DNA from: Corallococcus macrosporus DSM 14697
GTDB lineage: Bacteria; Myxococcota; Myxococcia; Myxococcales; Myxococcaceae
NCBI RefSeq assembly: GCF_002305895.1
Contig: NZ_CP022203.1
Span: 6,234,001-6,298,000, forward strand
Direction of reading: 5' to 3'
DNA length: 64,000 nucleotides
Below, in pieces: positions 55,115 through 63,938 of this stretch (position 1 is its first letter; every line of letters starts with the position of its first letter). The position numbers and the translations under genes are program-made. The notes beneath the pieces are model-generated. The model was not told the origin of the DNA and did not search any database. It saw only the letters and a program-made list of their open reading frames with translations.

Positions 55115-55258
55115 ATGCATGCTCGTGAATATTCATGCAAGCGCATGCATGCGCCTGTTGCGAATAATCCGCTTGCGCGGCGCGTCTTTCTGCATAATAT
55201 CCGCCGCCTTTTCGCGGCGATGCACGCATTTTCACGCATATTCATCACGAATATGCAG
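55115..55258. promoter_or_regulatory. ArgR operator region (ARG boxes) between argR and the arginine operon
   Basis: An AT-rich stretch in otherwise GC-rich DNA. Best box: TCGTGAATATTCATGCAA (55123-55140), matching the known TGAATxxxxATTCA-type ARG-box half-sites. Another palindrome is GCATATTC-atcac-GAATATGC (55236-55256), and there are partial copies near 55160 (TTGCGAATAATCC) and 55191 (TGCATAATATCC). Arginine-dependent repression is expected. Confidence 0.75.
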
Positions 55259-55285
55259 CCCGGAGCCGCTGGGGAGGACAGGCCC

Positions 55286-56293
55286 ATGAAGCACGTCACG
55301 CACATCAAGGATCTGGGGCCGGAGGGCGTGGAGGCGGTGCTCGCGCAGGCGGCCGCGTGGAAGCAGAAGGGTCCGGAGGGCGCGCTCTTCGCCAACACGC
55401 TGCTGGGCATGGTGTTCTTCAACCCGTCGCTGCGCACCCGCACCTCGTTCGAGGCCGTCATGCTGCGCGGGGGTGGCAACGCCATCATCCTGGACGTGGG
55501 CGCGGGCGTCTGGAAGCTGGAGCACCGCGAGGGCGCGGTGATGAACGCGGACCGGGCCGAGCACCTCAAGGAGGCCGCGCCCGTGCTGTCCCGCTTCGTG
55601 GACCTGCTGGGCGTGCGCACCTTCTCGCAGGGCGGCGGTGACGAGGAGGACGAGCTGGATCCTGTCATCAACGCGTTCCGCAAGTGGTCCACCGTGCCGG
55701 TGGTGAGCATGGAGTCCGCGCGCGAGCACCCCTGCCAGGGCCTGGCGGACGTGCTGACGCTGCGCGAGACGTTCGGCGGCACGAAGAAGCTGCCGGTGAC
55801 GCTGACGTGGGCGCCGCACATCAAGCCGCTGCCCAAGGCCGTGCCCAACTCCTTCCTGCTGAGCGCGGCGGCGGCGGGCTGCGAGGTCCGCGTGGCCCAT
55901 CCTCCCGGGTTCGACCTGCACCCGGCCGTGCGCGCCGAGGCGGAGGCGTACGCCCGGGCCACGGGCGGCAGCATCACGTATACGCACGACCAGGACGAGG
56001 CCCTGGCCGGCAGCCGCGCCGTCTACGCCAAGTCGTGGGGTCCCACGGCCGCGGCGGCCTTCTCCCCCAACGACGTCACCGCGCTGCTCGCGTCCTACTC
56101 CGGCTGGATGCCCACGCGCCTGACGATGTCGCGCGCGGCGAAGGACGCGGCCTTCCTCCACTGCCTGCCCGTGCGCCGGAACGTGGAGGTGGCCGATGAG
56201 GTCCTGGACCACCCGAGCAGCCGCGTCGTAGACGAGGCCAGCAACCGCTACCACGTCCAGCGCGCGCTCCTGCACTGGATGCGCTCGCGCTGA
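55286..56293 (+). CDS. argF': N-acetylornithine carbamoyltransferase
   Basis: A 335-residue transcarbamylase from the ATG at 55286 (GGGGAGGACA upstream). The carbamoyl-phosphate loop reads VFFNPSLRTRTSFE, the form seen in Xanthomonas acetylornithine transcarbamylase, with ESAREHPCQGLAD, YAKSWG and HCLPVRRNVEVADEVLD following the same enzyme. So it should use N-acetylornithine and make N-acetylcitrulline, not ornithine to citrulline. An N-succinylornithine preference cannot be excluded. First gene of the arginine operon. Confidence 0.88.
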   Translation: MKHVTHIKDLGPEGVEAVLAQAAAWKQKGPEGALFANTLLGMVFFNPSLRTRTSFEAVMLRGGGNAIILDVGAGVWKLEHREGAVMNADRAEHLKEAAPVLSRFVDLLGVRTFSQGGGDEEDELDPVINAFRKWSTVPVVSMESAREHPCQGLADVLTLRETFGGTKKLPVTLTWAPHIKPLPKAVPNSFLLSAAAAGCEVRVAHPPGFDLHPAVRAEAEAYARATGGSITYTHDQDEALAGSRAVYAKSWGPTAAAAFSPNDVTALLASYSGWMPTRLTMSRAAKDAAFLHCLPVRRNVEVADEVLDHPSSRVVDEASNRYHVQRALLHWMRSR

Positions 56294-56337
56294 GCGGTCC
56301 CTCCGGCATTCCTCCCTTCCTGACTTCGAGGTCTCAC

Positions 56338-57264
56338 GTGCCCCTTTCGCCCGACCCCTACTCCGCGCTTCGCAACGCGGCGAAGTACGTGCAGCAGTTC
56401 CGCCGCAAGACGTTCGTGGTGAAGCTCGGCGGCGCCATGCTGAGCGACCCGCGCCTGCGCCGCGCCGCCTGCGAGCAGATCGCCCTGCTGTGGACCTTCT
56501 CCATCCGCCCCGTCGTGGTGCACGGCGGCGGCCCGGAGCTGGACACGCTGTGTGACGCCCTCCACCTGCCGGTGGAGAAGGTGGCGGGCCGCCGCGTCAC
56601 CTCCGCGCCCGTGCTGGACGCGGCGAAGATGGTGCTCGCGGGCAAGCTGCACACGGACCTGCTGGCGGACCTCCAGGCGGCGGGCGTGCCCGCGGTGGGC
56701 CTGAGCGGCGTGGACGCCGGCCTCATCAAGGCGCGCAAGCGCCCGCCCGTGATGGTGACGGAGGCAGGCGCCACCGAGGGCAGGCTGGTGGACTACGGCC
56801 TGGTGGGCGACATCGAGCAGGTGGACACCCGCGTGGTGGAGCACCTGCGCTCGGCGGACTACGTGCCCGTCATCGCCCCGCTGTCGGGCGGCGCGGACGG
56901 CGCCGTGTACAACACCAACGCGGACACCGTGGCCGCGGCGCTCGCGGTGGCGCTGTCCGCCGAGAAGCTCTTCTTCCTGGTCCAGGTCCCGGGCCTGCTG
57001 AAGAACGTGAGCGACCCGTCGTCGCTCGTCACGCTGGCCAACCTCACGGACCTGGCCACCATGGAGAGCACCGGCGCCATCTCCGGCGGCATGAAGCCCA
57101 AGGCGCACGCCATCCGGCACGCGCTGGTGGGCGGCGTGGGCAGCGTGCACCTCGTCAGCGGCGTGCAGCCCAACGCGCTCCTGGAGGAGGTCTTCACCAA
57201 CGAGGGCAGCGGCACCATGGTCGTGCGGGAGAACGCCAACAAGCCCGCCGGGGCGGTGGGATGA
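56338..57264 (+). CDS. argB: Acetylglutamate kinase
   Basis: A 308-residue kinase from a GTG start. Family motifs: FVVKLGGAML, RPVVVHGGGPELDTL, GLSGVDAGLIKA, VYNTNADTVAAALAVAL and GAISGGMKPK. There is no fused GNAT (acetyltransferase) domain, unlike the bifunctional synthase-kinase of Xanthomonas. It overlaps the next start by 4 bases. Confidence 0.94.
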   Translation: MPLSPDPYSALRNAAKYVQQFRRKTFVVKLGGAMLSDPRLRRAACEQIALLWTFSIRPVVVHGGGPELDTLCDALHLPVEKVAGRRVTSAPVLDAAKMVLAGKLHTDLLADLQAAGVPAVGLSGVDAGLIKARKRPPVMVTEAGATEGRLVDYGLVGDIEQVDTRVVEHLRSADYVPVIAPLSGGADGAVYNTNADTVAAALAVALSAEKLFFLVQVPGLLKNVSDPSSLVTLANLTDLATMESTGAISGGMKPKAHAIRHALVGGVGSVHLVSGVQPNALLEEVFTNEGSGTMVVRENANKPAGAVG

Positions 57265-58322
57265 AGGCGGCGGAGCTGCTCCAGGCGCTGGTGGCCATCC
57301 CCAGCGTGTCGGGTGACGAGGGCCGCATCGCGGACACCGTGTCCGGGTGGGCGGAGGGCTGGGGCGCGCGCGTCCAGCGGCAGGGCCACAACGTGTGGTT
57401 CTCCGTGGGGAGCGGGCCGCGCCGGCTGCTCGTCAACTCGCACCTGGACACGGTGAAGCCGTGCGCCGGGTGGACGTACGAGCCCCACGCGCCCGTGTGG
57501 CGCGAGGACCGCCTGTACGGCCTGGGCAGCAACGACGCCAAGGGCTGCGTGACGGGCATGCTGCTCGCCGCCAAGGCCCTGCTCACCGAAGGTCCGCCCG
57601 CGGACGCCGAGGTGGTGTTCGCCTTCACCGCGGAGGAGGAGACGGGAGGTCAGGGCCTGGGCACCCTGCTGCCGGCGCTGGGGCCGCTGGACGCCGCCAT
57701 CGTCGGCGAGCCCACCAGCCTCAAGCCCTGCACCGCCCAGCGCGGCATGCTGCTGCTGCGCTGCACCGCGCACGGCAAGAGCGCGCACGTGGCGCACGCG
57801 CACACGACGGAGGCCGTCAACGCCATCCACCTTGCGGCGGCGGACATCGCGGTGCTGGCCGGGCTGCGCTTCGCGCCCCACCCGCTCCTGGGCGAGGCCC
57901 GGGCGCAGGTGACGCAGGTGTCGGGGGGCCTTGCGCGCAACCAGGTGCCGGACCGGTGCGAGTTCTTCGTGGACCTGCGCACCACGCCGGGCATGGAGCA
58001 CGCGCTGGTGGCGCGGCAGGTGGCCGCCGCGCTGAAGAGCGAGGTGAAGGTCCACTCGGAGCGCTACCTGCCGAAGGCGACGCCTTCGGAGCAGCCCATC
58101 GTCCGCGCGGCGGTGGCCGCCTCCGGCGCGCAGCCGGTGGGCTCCAGCACGGCGTCGGACTGGGCCTTCCTGGGGGACCTCCCCGCGGTGAAGGTGGGCC
58201 CGGGCGACACGCTGCGCAGCCACCTGGCGGACGAGTTCATCACCCGCGCGGAGCTGGAAGCCGGCGCCGCCTTCTACACGCAGCTCGTTCGGGGTTACTT
58301 CGAGGAGGTGGCGCGTGGCTGA
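57261..58322 (+). CDS. argE: M20-family N-acetylcitrulline/N-acetylornithine deacetylase
   Basis: A 353-residue zinc hydrolase. Metal-site motifs: LLVNSHLDTVKP (His, Asp), GLGSNDAKG, and AFTAEEETGGQGLG (catalytic Glu); dimer domain GKSAHVAHAHTTEAVNA. In an operon with an acetylornithine carbamoyltransferase it most likely removes the acetyl group from N-acetylcitrulline. It overlaps argB by 4 and argH by 8 bases. Confidence 0.88.
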   Translation: MKAAELLQALVAIPSVSGDEGRIADTVSGWAEGWGARVQRQGHNVWFSVGSGPRRLLVNSHLDTVKPCAGWTYEPHAPVWREDRLYGLGSNDAKGCVTGMLLAAKALLTEGPPADAEVVFAFTAEEETGGQGLGTLLPALGPLDAAIVGEPTSLKPCTAQRGMLLLRCTAHGKSAHVAHAHTTEAVNAIHLAAADIAVLAGLRFAPHPLLGEARAQVTQVSGGLARNQVPDRCEFFVDLRTTPGMEHALVARQVAAALKSEVKVHSERYLPKATPSEQPIVRAAVAASGAQPVGSSTASDWAFLGDLPAVKVGPGDTLRSHLADEFITRAELEAGAAFYTQLVRGYFEEVARG

Positions 58323-59664
58323 GACGCTGTGGGGCAAGGGCCTTCCCCTGGACGCGGCCATCCACCGCTTCACCGTGGGCAACGACCCGGTGGTGGACCT
58401 GTCGCTGGCGCCGCATGACGCGCTCGGCTCGGCCGCGCACGCGCGGATGCTGGCGCGCGTGGGCCTGCTGAAGGACGCGGAGGCCCAGGCCCTGGTGACG
58501 GCGCTCAAGGCGCTGCACGACGAGGCCCGCGCGGGGACGTTCGTCATCCGGCCCGAGCAGGAGGACGGCCACACCGCCCTGGAGGCGGCGCTGGTGGAGC
58601 GCGTGGGCGAGCCGGGCAAGCGCATCCACCTGGGGCGCTCCCGCAACGACCAGGTGCAGCTCGCCCTGCGCCTGCTGCTGCGCGAGGAGGTGCTCACGCT
58701 GGGCGCGCGGACCGCCGAGCTAGCGGGGGCCTTCCTGGACTTCGCCCAGGCGCACGCGGACGTGGCGCTGCCGGGCTACACGCACCTGCGCCGGGCCATG
58801 CCGTCCACCTTCGGCCTGTGGGGCATGGCCTTCGCGGAGGGGCTGCTGGAGGAGCTGGAGGCGCTGCGAGGCGTGTGGGCGAGGCTGGACCGCTGCCCGC
58901 TGGGCGCGGCGGCGGGCTTCGGCGTGCCGCTGCCCATCGACCGGGAGTACGTGGCGGCGCTGCTCGGTTTCTCGCGCGTGCAGCGCAGCCCCATCGACGT
59001 GCAGAACGGACGCGGCCGTCACGAGTCCGCGGTGCTGGGCTGGGCCTGCTCGGTGGCGGGCACGCTGGAGAAGTGGCTCTGGGACGTGCAGCTCTACAGC
59101 ATGGACGAGTTCGGCTTCCTCGGGCTGCCGGACGCGTACACCACGGGCTCGTCCATCATGCCGCAGAAGAAGAACCCGGACGTGGTGGAGCTGGCGCGCG
59201 GCCGGTGCCGCGAGCTGCGCGGGCTGGCGCACCAGGTGGAGGCCATCGCCGGCGGCCTGCCCTCCAGCTACCACCGCGACTTCCAGCTCCTGAAGTCCCC
59301 CACCCTGACGGCGCTGGGCTCCACGCGCGAGCTGCTGGACGTGCTCACCCGGCTGGTGCCGGCGCTCCAGGTGAAGGCGGACGCGGCGGCGCGCGCCAGC
59401 GACGACACGCTGTACGCCGCGCACCACGCCTACGCCCTGGTGGCCCAGGGGCAGGCCTTCCGCGACGCCTACAAGCAGGTGGGCCGCGAGCTGGCGGAGG
59501 GAACGTTCCATCCAGACCGCGGCGCCCTGACGGCCACCCACCTGGGTGGCGCCGGCAACCTGGGCCTGCCCCAGGCCCGGGAGGAGCTGGCCGCCGCGCG
59601 CGCCTGGCTCGATGAGACACACCGCTCGGTGGCCGAGGCCGCCGGGCGCGTCTGGACGGTTTGA
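58315..59664 (+). CDS. argH: Argininosuccinate lyase
   Basis: A 449-residue enzyme (GTG start) splitting argininosuccinate into arginine and fumarate. Signatures: HLGRSRNDQVQLALRL and the catalytic loop TGSSIMPQKKNPDVVELARG. Length typical. Start overlaps argE. Confidence 0.95.
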   Translation: MAETLWGKGLPLDAAIHRFTVGNDPVVDLSLAPHDALGSAAHARMLARVGLLKDAEAQALVTALKALHDEARAGTFVIRPEQEDGHTALEAALVERVGEPGKRIHLGRSRNDQVQLALRLLLREEVLTLGARTAELAGAFLDFAQAHADVALPGYTHLRRAMPSTFGLWGMAFAEGLLEELEALRGVWARLDRCPLGAAAGFGVPLPIDREYVAALLGFSRVQRSPIDVQNGRGRHESAVLGWACSVAGTLEKWLWDVQLYSMDEFGFLGLPDAYTTGSSIMPQKKNPDVVELARGRCRELRGLAHQVEAIAGGLPSSYHRDFQLLKSPTLTALGSTRELLDVLTRLVPALQVKADAAARASDDTLYAAHHAYALVAQGQAFRDAYKQVGRELAEGTFHPDRGALTATHLGGAGNLGLPQAREELAAARAWLDETHRSVAEAAGRVWTV

Positions 59665-59689
59665 ACTGCTTCCCCGCGAGGAGCGAATC

Positions 59690-60880
59690 ATGAGCAACAA
59701 GAAGAACGTGGTGCTGGCCTTCTCCGGCGGACTCGACACCGCTTTCTGCACCGTCTACCTGCGCGAGCAGGGCTACGACGTCACCACCGTCACCGTGGAC
59801 ACCGGCGGCTTCCCGCCCGAGCAGTTGGAGCGCATCGCCGCGCTGGCCAGGCAGTTGGGCGCGGTGGAGCACGTGACGGTGGACGCGCGCGACACGCTCT
59901 TCCAGGGCTACCTGCGCTACCTCATCGCCGGCAACGTGCTGCGCGGCCAGGTCTACCCCCTGAGCGTGTCCGCGGAGCGGGCCTGCCAGGCGGTGGAGGT
60001 CGTCCGCGTGGCGCGCGAGAAGGGCGTCCAGGCGCTGGCGCACGGCAGCACGGGCGCGGGCAATGACCAGGTGCGCTTCGACGTGGCCTTCCGCTCGCTG
60101 GCGCCGGAGCTGGAGCTGCTCACGCCCATCCGCACGCTGTCCCTCAGCCGCCAGCAGGAGCTGTCCTACCTGGCCGAGCGCGGCGTCCACATGCCCCCGA
60201 AGCTGGGCGCCTACTCCGTCAACGAGGGCATGTGGGGCACCTCCGTGGGCGGCGCCGAGACGCTGGACTCCTGGAGGGCGCTGCCCGAGGCGGCCTTCCC
60301 CGGCGGCGAGCTGCCCGCGGACTTGAAGCCCCGCCCGCTCACCATTGGCTTCGAGAAGGGCGTCCCCGTGTCGCTGGACGGCGAGAAGCTGGGCCCCGTG
60401 AAGCTGGTGGAGGCGCTCAACGCGCTGGGGCGCACCTACGGCATCGGCCGGGGCGTGCACCTGGGGGACACGATTCTGGGCATCAAGGGCCGGGTGGGCT
60501 TCGAGGCGCCGGCGGCGCACCTGCTCGTCACGGCGCACCGCGAGCTGGAGAAGCTGGTGCTCTCCGGCAAGCAGCTCTTCTGGAAGGAGTCGATGGGCAA
60601 CCTCTACGGCTCGCTGCTGCACGAGGGCCACTTCTTCGACCCGCTGGTGAAGGACCTGGAGGCGTTCCTCACCTCGTCGCAGGAGCGCGTGACGGGTGAG
60701 GTGCGGCTGGTGCTGCACGCGCGCACCCAGGTGGTGGAGGGCGTGCGCTCGCCGCACTCGCTGATGGACGCGAAGGTGGCGACGTACGGAGAGGCCAACG
60801 TGTTGTGGAACGGCTCGGAAGCCGCGGGCTTCGCCAAGCTGTACGGCGTCGCGCAGATGCTCTCGCATCGCGCGAAGTGA
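59690..60880 (+). CDS. argG: Argininosuccinate synthase
   Basis: A 396-residue enzyme joining citrulline and aspartate with ATP. The P-loop reads VVLAFSGGLDTAFCTVYL, where most homologues have GGLDTS; HGSTGAGNDQVRFD, YSVNEGMWGTSVGG and IGFEKGVPVSL are typical. The ATG follows a GAGGAG site. Confidence 0.95.
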   Translation: MSNKKNVVLAFSGGLDTAFCTVYLREQGYDVTTVTVDTGGFPPEQLERIAALARQLGAVEHVTVDARDTLFQGYLRYLIAGNVLRGQVYPLSVSAERACQAVEVVRVAREKGVQALAHGSTGAGNDQVRFDVAFRSLAPELELLTPIRTLSLSRQQELSYLAERGVHMPPKLGAYSVNEGMWGTSVGGAETLDSWRALPEAAFPGGELPADLKPRPLTIGFEKGVPVSLDGEKLGPVKLVEALNALGRTYGIGRGVHLGDTILGIKGRVGFEAPAAHLLVTAHRELEKLVLSGKQLFWKESMGNLYGSLLHEGHFFDPLVKDLEAFLTSSQERVTGEVRLVLHARTQVVEGVRSPHSLMDAKVATYGEANVLWNGSEAAGFAKLYGVAQMLSHRAK

Positions 60881-60887
60881 GGGTGCC

Positions 60888-61949
60888 ATGAAGGTTTTCG
60901 TCGACAAGGTGGGCAGCGTCACCCGCAACCTCGGCCTGGGCCGGACGGTCCACCTCTCCTCCGAGGTGAAGGCCGAGGAAGGCGCCGTGGTGGCCGTGCG
61001 CATCCACGGAGAGAAGAGCAACTACAACCAGCTCGAGGACGTGCACGGGCGCCTGGTGACGCTGCACGCCGGTGACATCGTCGTGGGCGCGCTGGGCCAC
61101 CGCAACGCGCTGCACGGCTACGAGGGCGTGGTGCCGGCGAGCGTCACGGTGGGCGAGCGGCTGCACGTGCTCAACATGGGCGGCGTCATCGGCAAGTGCA
61201 CCTCGCACAACCACGGCGTGGGCCTGCCCTTCGAGGCGGAGGTGCTGGGCCAGGTGCTGGAGTTCCCGGAGCTGATGTCGCGCACCGGGCAGCCGGCGCA
61301 CGTGTCCTCCGGCGCGCTGAAGGGCACCGCGGCGCCGGTGAAGTGCCCCGTCGTCTACGTGGTGGGCACCTGCATGAACGCGGGCAAGACGTTCGCCGCG
61401 GCGGCCATGGTGCGCAAGCTGGCGCAGGCGGGCTTCCGCGTGGGCGGCGCCAAGCTGACGGGCGTGTCGCTGATGCGGGACACGCTGAGCATGCAGGACT
61501 CCGGCGCGGACGTGGTGATGGACTTCACGGACGCGGGCATCGTCTGCACGGGCCCCCGCACGGGCGCGCGCGTGGCGCGGGTGCTCTTCTCCGAGCTGGC
61601 GGCGGAGAACGTGGACGTCATCGTCGCGGAGACGGGCGACGGCATCATGGGCGAGTACGGCGTGCAGGGCATCCTCGCCGACCCGGAGCTCAAGAGCCTG
61701 GCGGGCGCGTGGGTGCTGTGCGCCAACGACCCGGTGGGCGCCTCCGGCGGCGTGCGCCACCTGCGCGAGGCGTACGGCATCGACGTGGACGTGGTGGCCG
61801 GCCCGGCCACGGACAACGCCGTGGGCGTGCGCTTCGTGGAGCAGGTGGTGGGCATCCCCGCCCGCAACGCCCGCGCGGACGCGGCGGCGCTGGGCGGACT
61901 CATCCTGGAAAAGCTCGCCCCCAAGCTGGGCGCGGGGAGGAAGTCATGA
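60888..61949 (+). CDS. DUF1611-family P-loop protein within the arginine operon
   Basis: A 353-residue protein. Residues 1-150 form a beta-rich domain (VAVRIHGEKSNYNQLEDVHGRLVTL, NMGGVIGKCTSHNHGVG). Residue 160 onward is a dethiobiotin-synthetase-like P-loop domain: VVGTCMNAGKTFAAAAMV, GGAKLTGVSLM, VIVAETGDGIMGEYGVQG, WVLCANDPVGASGGV. The related DgcN (DUF1611) acetylates D-glutamate from acetyl-CoA. Placed 7 bases after argG and overlapping argC by 4, it is a candidate for glutamate acetylation here; that is inference. Confidence 0.8.
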   Translation: MKVFVDKVGSVTRNLGLGRTVHLSSEVKAEEGAVVAVRIHGEKSNYNQLEDVHGRLVTLHAGDIVVGALGHRNALHGYEGVVPASVTVGERLHVLNMGGVIGKCTSHNHGVGLPFEAEVLGQVLEFPELMSRTGQPAHVSSGALKGTAAPVKCPVVYVVGTCMNAGKTFAAAAMVRKLAQAGFRVGGAKLTGVSLMRDTLSMQDSGADVVMDFTDAGIVCTGPRTGARVARVLFSELAAENVDVIVAETGDGIMGEYGVQGILADPELKSLAGAWVLCANDPVGASGGVRHLREAYGIDVDVVAGPATDNAVGVRFVEQVVGIPARNARADAAALGGLILEKLAPKLGAGRKS

Positions 61950-63013
61950 CGCAGGTCAACATCTACATCCTGGGTGCCTCCGGCTTCGGCGGCGGCGAGC
62001 TCTTGCGCATCCTCACCCACCACCCCGCGGTGGCCAGCATCCGCGCGGTGTCGCGGCACCACGCCGGCGAGCCCATCCACAAGGTGCACCCGCACCTGCG
62101 CGGCCTGGTGGAGGGCCGCTTCGAGGCGGAGCCCGACTGGAAGTGGCTGGCGGACTGCCAGCAGCCCGTCGTCTTCAGCGCGCTGGGCCACGGCGAGCTG
62201 GCCAAACAGTTCTCGGGCCTGGAGAAGCAGTGGGCGGAGGCCGGCATCGCCGAGCGCCTGCTGCTCATCGACCTGTCCTCCGACTTCCGGCTGGACCACC
62301 CGGGCCGCTACGCGGGCGCCTACGGCCGGCCCCACCCCTCCCCGGAGCTGCTGGGCACCTTCACCTACGGCCTCACCGAGTGGAAGCGTGACGCGGTGAA
62401 GACGGCGAAGCGCATCGCCAACCCGGGCTGCTTCGCCACGGCGGTGCAGCTCGCGCTGCTGCCCATCGCCTCCACGCCGGGCCTGGGGCTGCTGGCGGTG
62501 TCCGGCGTCACGGGCTCGTCCGGCTCCGGCTCGCTGCCGGGCGAGGGCACGCACCACCCGACGCGCGCGCACGACTTCCGCGCCTACAAGCCGCTGGAGC
62601 ACCAGCACGAGGCCGAGGTGGAGGTCATGCTGGTGGCCCACGGCGCGCAGCGGCACCGGCTGGCCTTCGTGCCGCACTCGGCGCCCATGGTGCGCGGCAT
62701 CTTCGCCACCGTGCAGTTCGAGTGGCCGGAGCACGGCGGCGCGGTGGTGACGGCGTCGCTGATGGAGCGCTACCGCCGCTACTACGAGGGCTCCAGGTTC
62801 GTGCGCATCGTGGAGGGCACGCCGCGCATCGCCGCGGTGGCCGGCAGCAACTTCTGCGACATCGCGGTGGCCACCAAGGGCCGCTCGGTGGCCGTCATGG
62901 CCGCGCTGGACAACCTGGTGAAGGGCATGGCCGGCCAGGCGGTGCAGAACCTCAATGTCGCCCTGGGGCTGCCGGAAGACACGGCGCTGCGCCAGGCCGC
63001 GTGCTACCCGTAG
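61946..63013 (+). CDS. argC: N-acetyl-gamma-glutamyl-phosphate reductase
   Basis: A 355-residue NADP-dependent reductase. N-terminal IYILGASGFGGGELLRIL, catalytic Cys in RIANPGCFATAVQLALLP, and SGVTGSSGSGSLPGEGTHHP. Last gene of the arginine operon; its 3' end overlaps the convergent TVP38-like gene by 62 bases. argA, argJ and argD are absent from this window. Confidence 0.93.
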   Translation: MTQVNIYILGASGFGGGELLRILTHHPAVASIRAVSRHHAGEPIHKVHPHLRGLVEGRFEAEPDWKWLADCQQPVVFSALGHGELAKQFSGLEKQWAEAGIAERLLLIDLSSDFRLDHPGRYAGAYGRPHPSPELLGTFTYGLTEWKRDAVKTAKRIANPGCFATAVQLALLPIASTPGLGLLAVSGVTGSSGSGSLPGEGTHHPTRAHDFRAYKPLEHQHEAEVEVMLVAHGAQRHRLAFVPHSAPMVRGIFATVQFEWPEHGGAVVTASLMERYRRYYEGSRFVRIVEGTPRIAAVAGSNFCDIAVATKGRSVAVMAALDNLVKGMAGQAVQNLNVALGLPEDTALRQAACYP

Positions 63014-63752
63014 GCCGCGCGCTCTCCGGGCCCGGGCGTGCGCGCCCGGGCCTGTCGCGCGAAGCGGGCGCCTCCTTCGCGAGCAGCTCCCGCATCAGCT
63101 TGCGCCCCAGCACCAGCCCGAGCAGCAGGCTCACCACCATGCCGGCGGCGGACACGGCCGTCATCCACGTCTTCCCCTGCCCCAGCGAGCTGCCGAAGAG
63201 CGCCGTCAAGAGCGTCCCGGGGAGGGTGCCCACCACGGCCCCCAGCGCCAGCGGACCATAGCGAGCGCCTGACGCGGACGCCGTCGCCAGCATCACGTCC
63301 GCGGGAATCACCGAGTTGACGCAGGCGAGGAAGCCGAGCTGGAACCCGTGCTCGCGCGCCGCGCGCTGGAACACCGGGTGCTTGTCCCCGGCCAGCCGCC
63401 GCATGGGCTTGCGGCCCAGCCTGCGCGCCAGGAAGTGGATGAGGCCGGTGGCCAGCAGCGTGCCGACGAGCGCATAGGCCGTGCCCATGGCCATGCCGAA
63501 GAGGATGCCGCCCACCGCCGTGAAGAGCTGGCCGGGCAGCAGCGTCACCGGCCGCACCGCGAGCAGCAGGATGAAGGCCACGGGCGCCAGCGCGCCCAGC
63601 GGCCGGAGCCACTCCGACAGTGTCTGTTGATCCAGGTACTGCGGCCCCAACAGGCGCAGGCCCACGAGCAGGCCCATGGAGATGCAGAGGGGCCCGATGC
63701 GCTTGAGACCCGCGCTCAGCCGTCCTCCCTTGGAGCGGGGGTGCCTGGACAT
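62952..63752 (-). CDS. TVP38/TMEM64 (VTT/DedA-like) membrane protein
   Basis: A 266-residue protein with about six membrane segments. The family signature is seen: VRPVTLLPGQLFTAVGGILFG followed by GTAYALVGTLLATGLIHFLARRLGR, and later NSVIPADVMLATASASGARYG, GAVVGTLPGTLLTALFGSSL. Probable lipid scramblase-like or envelope role. The C-terminal 40 residues are Pro/Arg-rich and overlap argC antisense. Confidence 0.88.
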   Translation of the reverse strand: MSRHPRSKGGRLSAGLKRIGPLCISMGLLVGLRLLGPQYLDQQTLSEWLRPLGALAPVAFILLLAVRPVTLLPGQLFTAVGGILFGMAMGTAYALVGTLLATGLIHFLARRLGRKPMRRLAGDKHPVFQRAAREHGFQLGFLACVNSVIPADVMLATASASGARYGPLALGAVVGTLPGTLLTALFGSSLGQGKTWMTAVSAAGMVVSLLLGLVLGRKLMRELLAKEAPASRDRPGRARPGPESARPTGSTRPGAAPCLPAAPGRH

Positions 63753-63938
63753 GGCACAAAGCTGGGAAGCCTCACGCGCGGACGCAAGAGCGAGCGAGCG
63801 CGGCGCGGGAGGCTTGCATTACGCCTCACCCTGGCATTTTGCCTCACCCACCAGGCAGGCGGGGAGCGCGTCGGCCCCGTCGTCGTTCAGCTCGATTGCG
63901 CTATGGTCCGGCGCTCTGAACCAAACAGGTAAGGGACG

